Below are positions 12,556-12,945 of a DNA stretch of 12,945 nt, piece after piece. Source of the DNA: JAPXSY01 sp033812795 (GTDB taxonomy: Bacteria; Verrucomicrobiota; Kiritimatiellia; RFP12; UBA1067). The notes under the pieces were generated by a model. It was given only the letters and a program-made list of their open reading frames with translations, searched no databases and was not told the DNA's origin. The number at the start of each line of letters is the position of its first letter. Within the stretch, counting starts at the first letter, position 1. Position numbers and translations under genes: made by a program. The stretch lies in contig JAPXSY010000075.1 in NCBI GenBank assembly GCA_033812795.1, positions 1 through 12,945 on the forward strand. The letters run 5' to 3'.

Positions 12556-12945
12556 TCACTTTTTAAACAGCGCACCGATGGCCTCCAGCGTGCGCTCCAC
12601 CAGCACCTTCCCCCCCTCGGGTCCGACCAGACTGGACTCTGGCACGGCGCTGTAACCGCCGCCCTTGACGGCACGCTCCGAAGGCAGGTAGGTCGATGCA
12701 TCTACCGGACTGGCCAACTGAACCAACATGGTCTGACCGGCCGGACTGCGCGCCTGAATGCGCATCCCGTAATCCAGATACAGCTCGAACGGGTTGGTGG
12801 CGATCGCGAGATCCCCCAACCGGATCGCGTGCAGTTCGACAGCATAGCGCTTCGCCCCGTCCTTCGACTGTCCATCGTAACGCTCCACCGTTCGCTTGTA
12901 CCAATTTTTACGCGCAGGCTCGCCGCCCACAAGTTTCTCTTTGGC
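12556..12945 (-). CDS. Second ceramidase-like paralogue, C-terminal 129 residues only
   Basis: The frame is open from the right edge of the window to TAA at 12556, so only the 3' end is seen. From YKRT onward it aligns along its length with the last 110 or so residues of the next gene, with identical blocks such as IATNPFEL, RSPAGQTMLVQLASP and YLPSERAVKGGGYSAV. It is therefore a tandem paralogue, probably in the same operon (38 bases apart, and the downstream gene has its own strong SD). The signal peptide and zinc box cannot be judged here. Confidence 0.9.
   Translation of the reverse strand, partial: AKEKLVGGEPARKNWYKRTVERYDGQSKDGAKRYAVELHAIRLGDLAIATNPFELYLDYGMRIQARSPAGQTMLVQLASPVDASTYLPSERAVKGGGYSAVPESSLVGPEGGKVLVERTLEAIGALFKK

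Overview
The window looks like chromosomal DNA of a high-GC, Gram-negative-type bacterium of the PVC superphylum, possibly Kiritimatiellota or a relative. Three things suggest this, all from reading the sequence without a database search: a GreA-type transcript cleavage factor of about 700 residues like the one known in chlamydiae, a DksA/TraR-like zinc-finger gene directly upstream of lspA (an order I recall from Chlamydia), and neutral-ceramidase-like exported proteins of a kind common in this superphylum. The phylum assignment is an inference. No tRNA, rRNA, CRISPR array or transposase gene was seen.

Layout. Positions 1-1142 (minus strand) hold the 5' part of an exported FG-GAP beta-propeller protein that runs off the left edge, followed by a 386-base gap with a promoter and operator-like palindrome. 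Positions 1529-6882 (plus strand) hold a tiny ORF, the giant GreA-like protein, a new promoter, and a compact run: DksA-like protein with a histone-H1-like tail, lspA, miaA and radC. Spacings of 9 and 7 bases and a 26-base overlap suggest one transcript. nfo (endonuclease IV) lies convergently at 6933-7778 with its own promoter.

Positions 7803-9559 are the unusual part. They contain one gene, for a double winged-helix ArsR-like regulator, embedded in repeat-rich DNA. A 26-bp near-perfect palindrome (arms TGTCCACWTCTCA) occurs at both ends of the gene. Its TCATGA centre supplies the likely start codon at one end and the stop codon at the other. The upstream copy lies directly after the -10 of a good promoter (TTGACG-17-TATGTT), so it looks like an autoregulatory operator, and the mRNA would be nearly leaderless. 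The whole promoter-operator is duplicated 460 bases further upstream, and a third degenerate upstream palindrome follows at 9243. Between the copies are hexamer (GATCGG-like) and GAAACC-type repeats that form nested inverted repeats.

From 9560 to the right edge everything is on the minus strand: prmC, a DUF3127 protein, a hairpin terminator candidate, and two tandem paralogous neutral-ceramidase-like exported proteins, the upstream one cut by the window edge.

The housekeeping genes cover transcription elongation, lipoprotein maturation, tRNA and release-factor modification, and AP-site repair. The most likely place for something undescribed is the regulator with its array of palindromic operators at 7993-9268.
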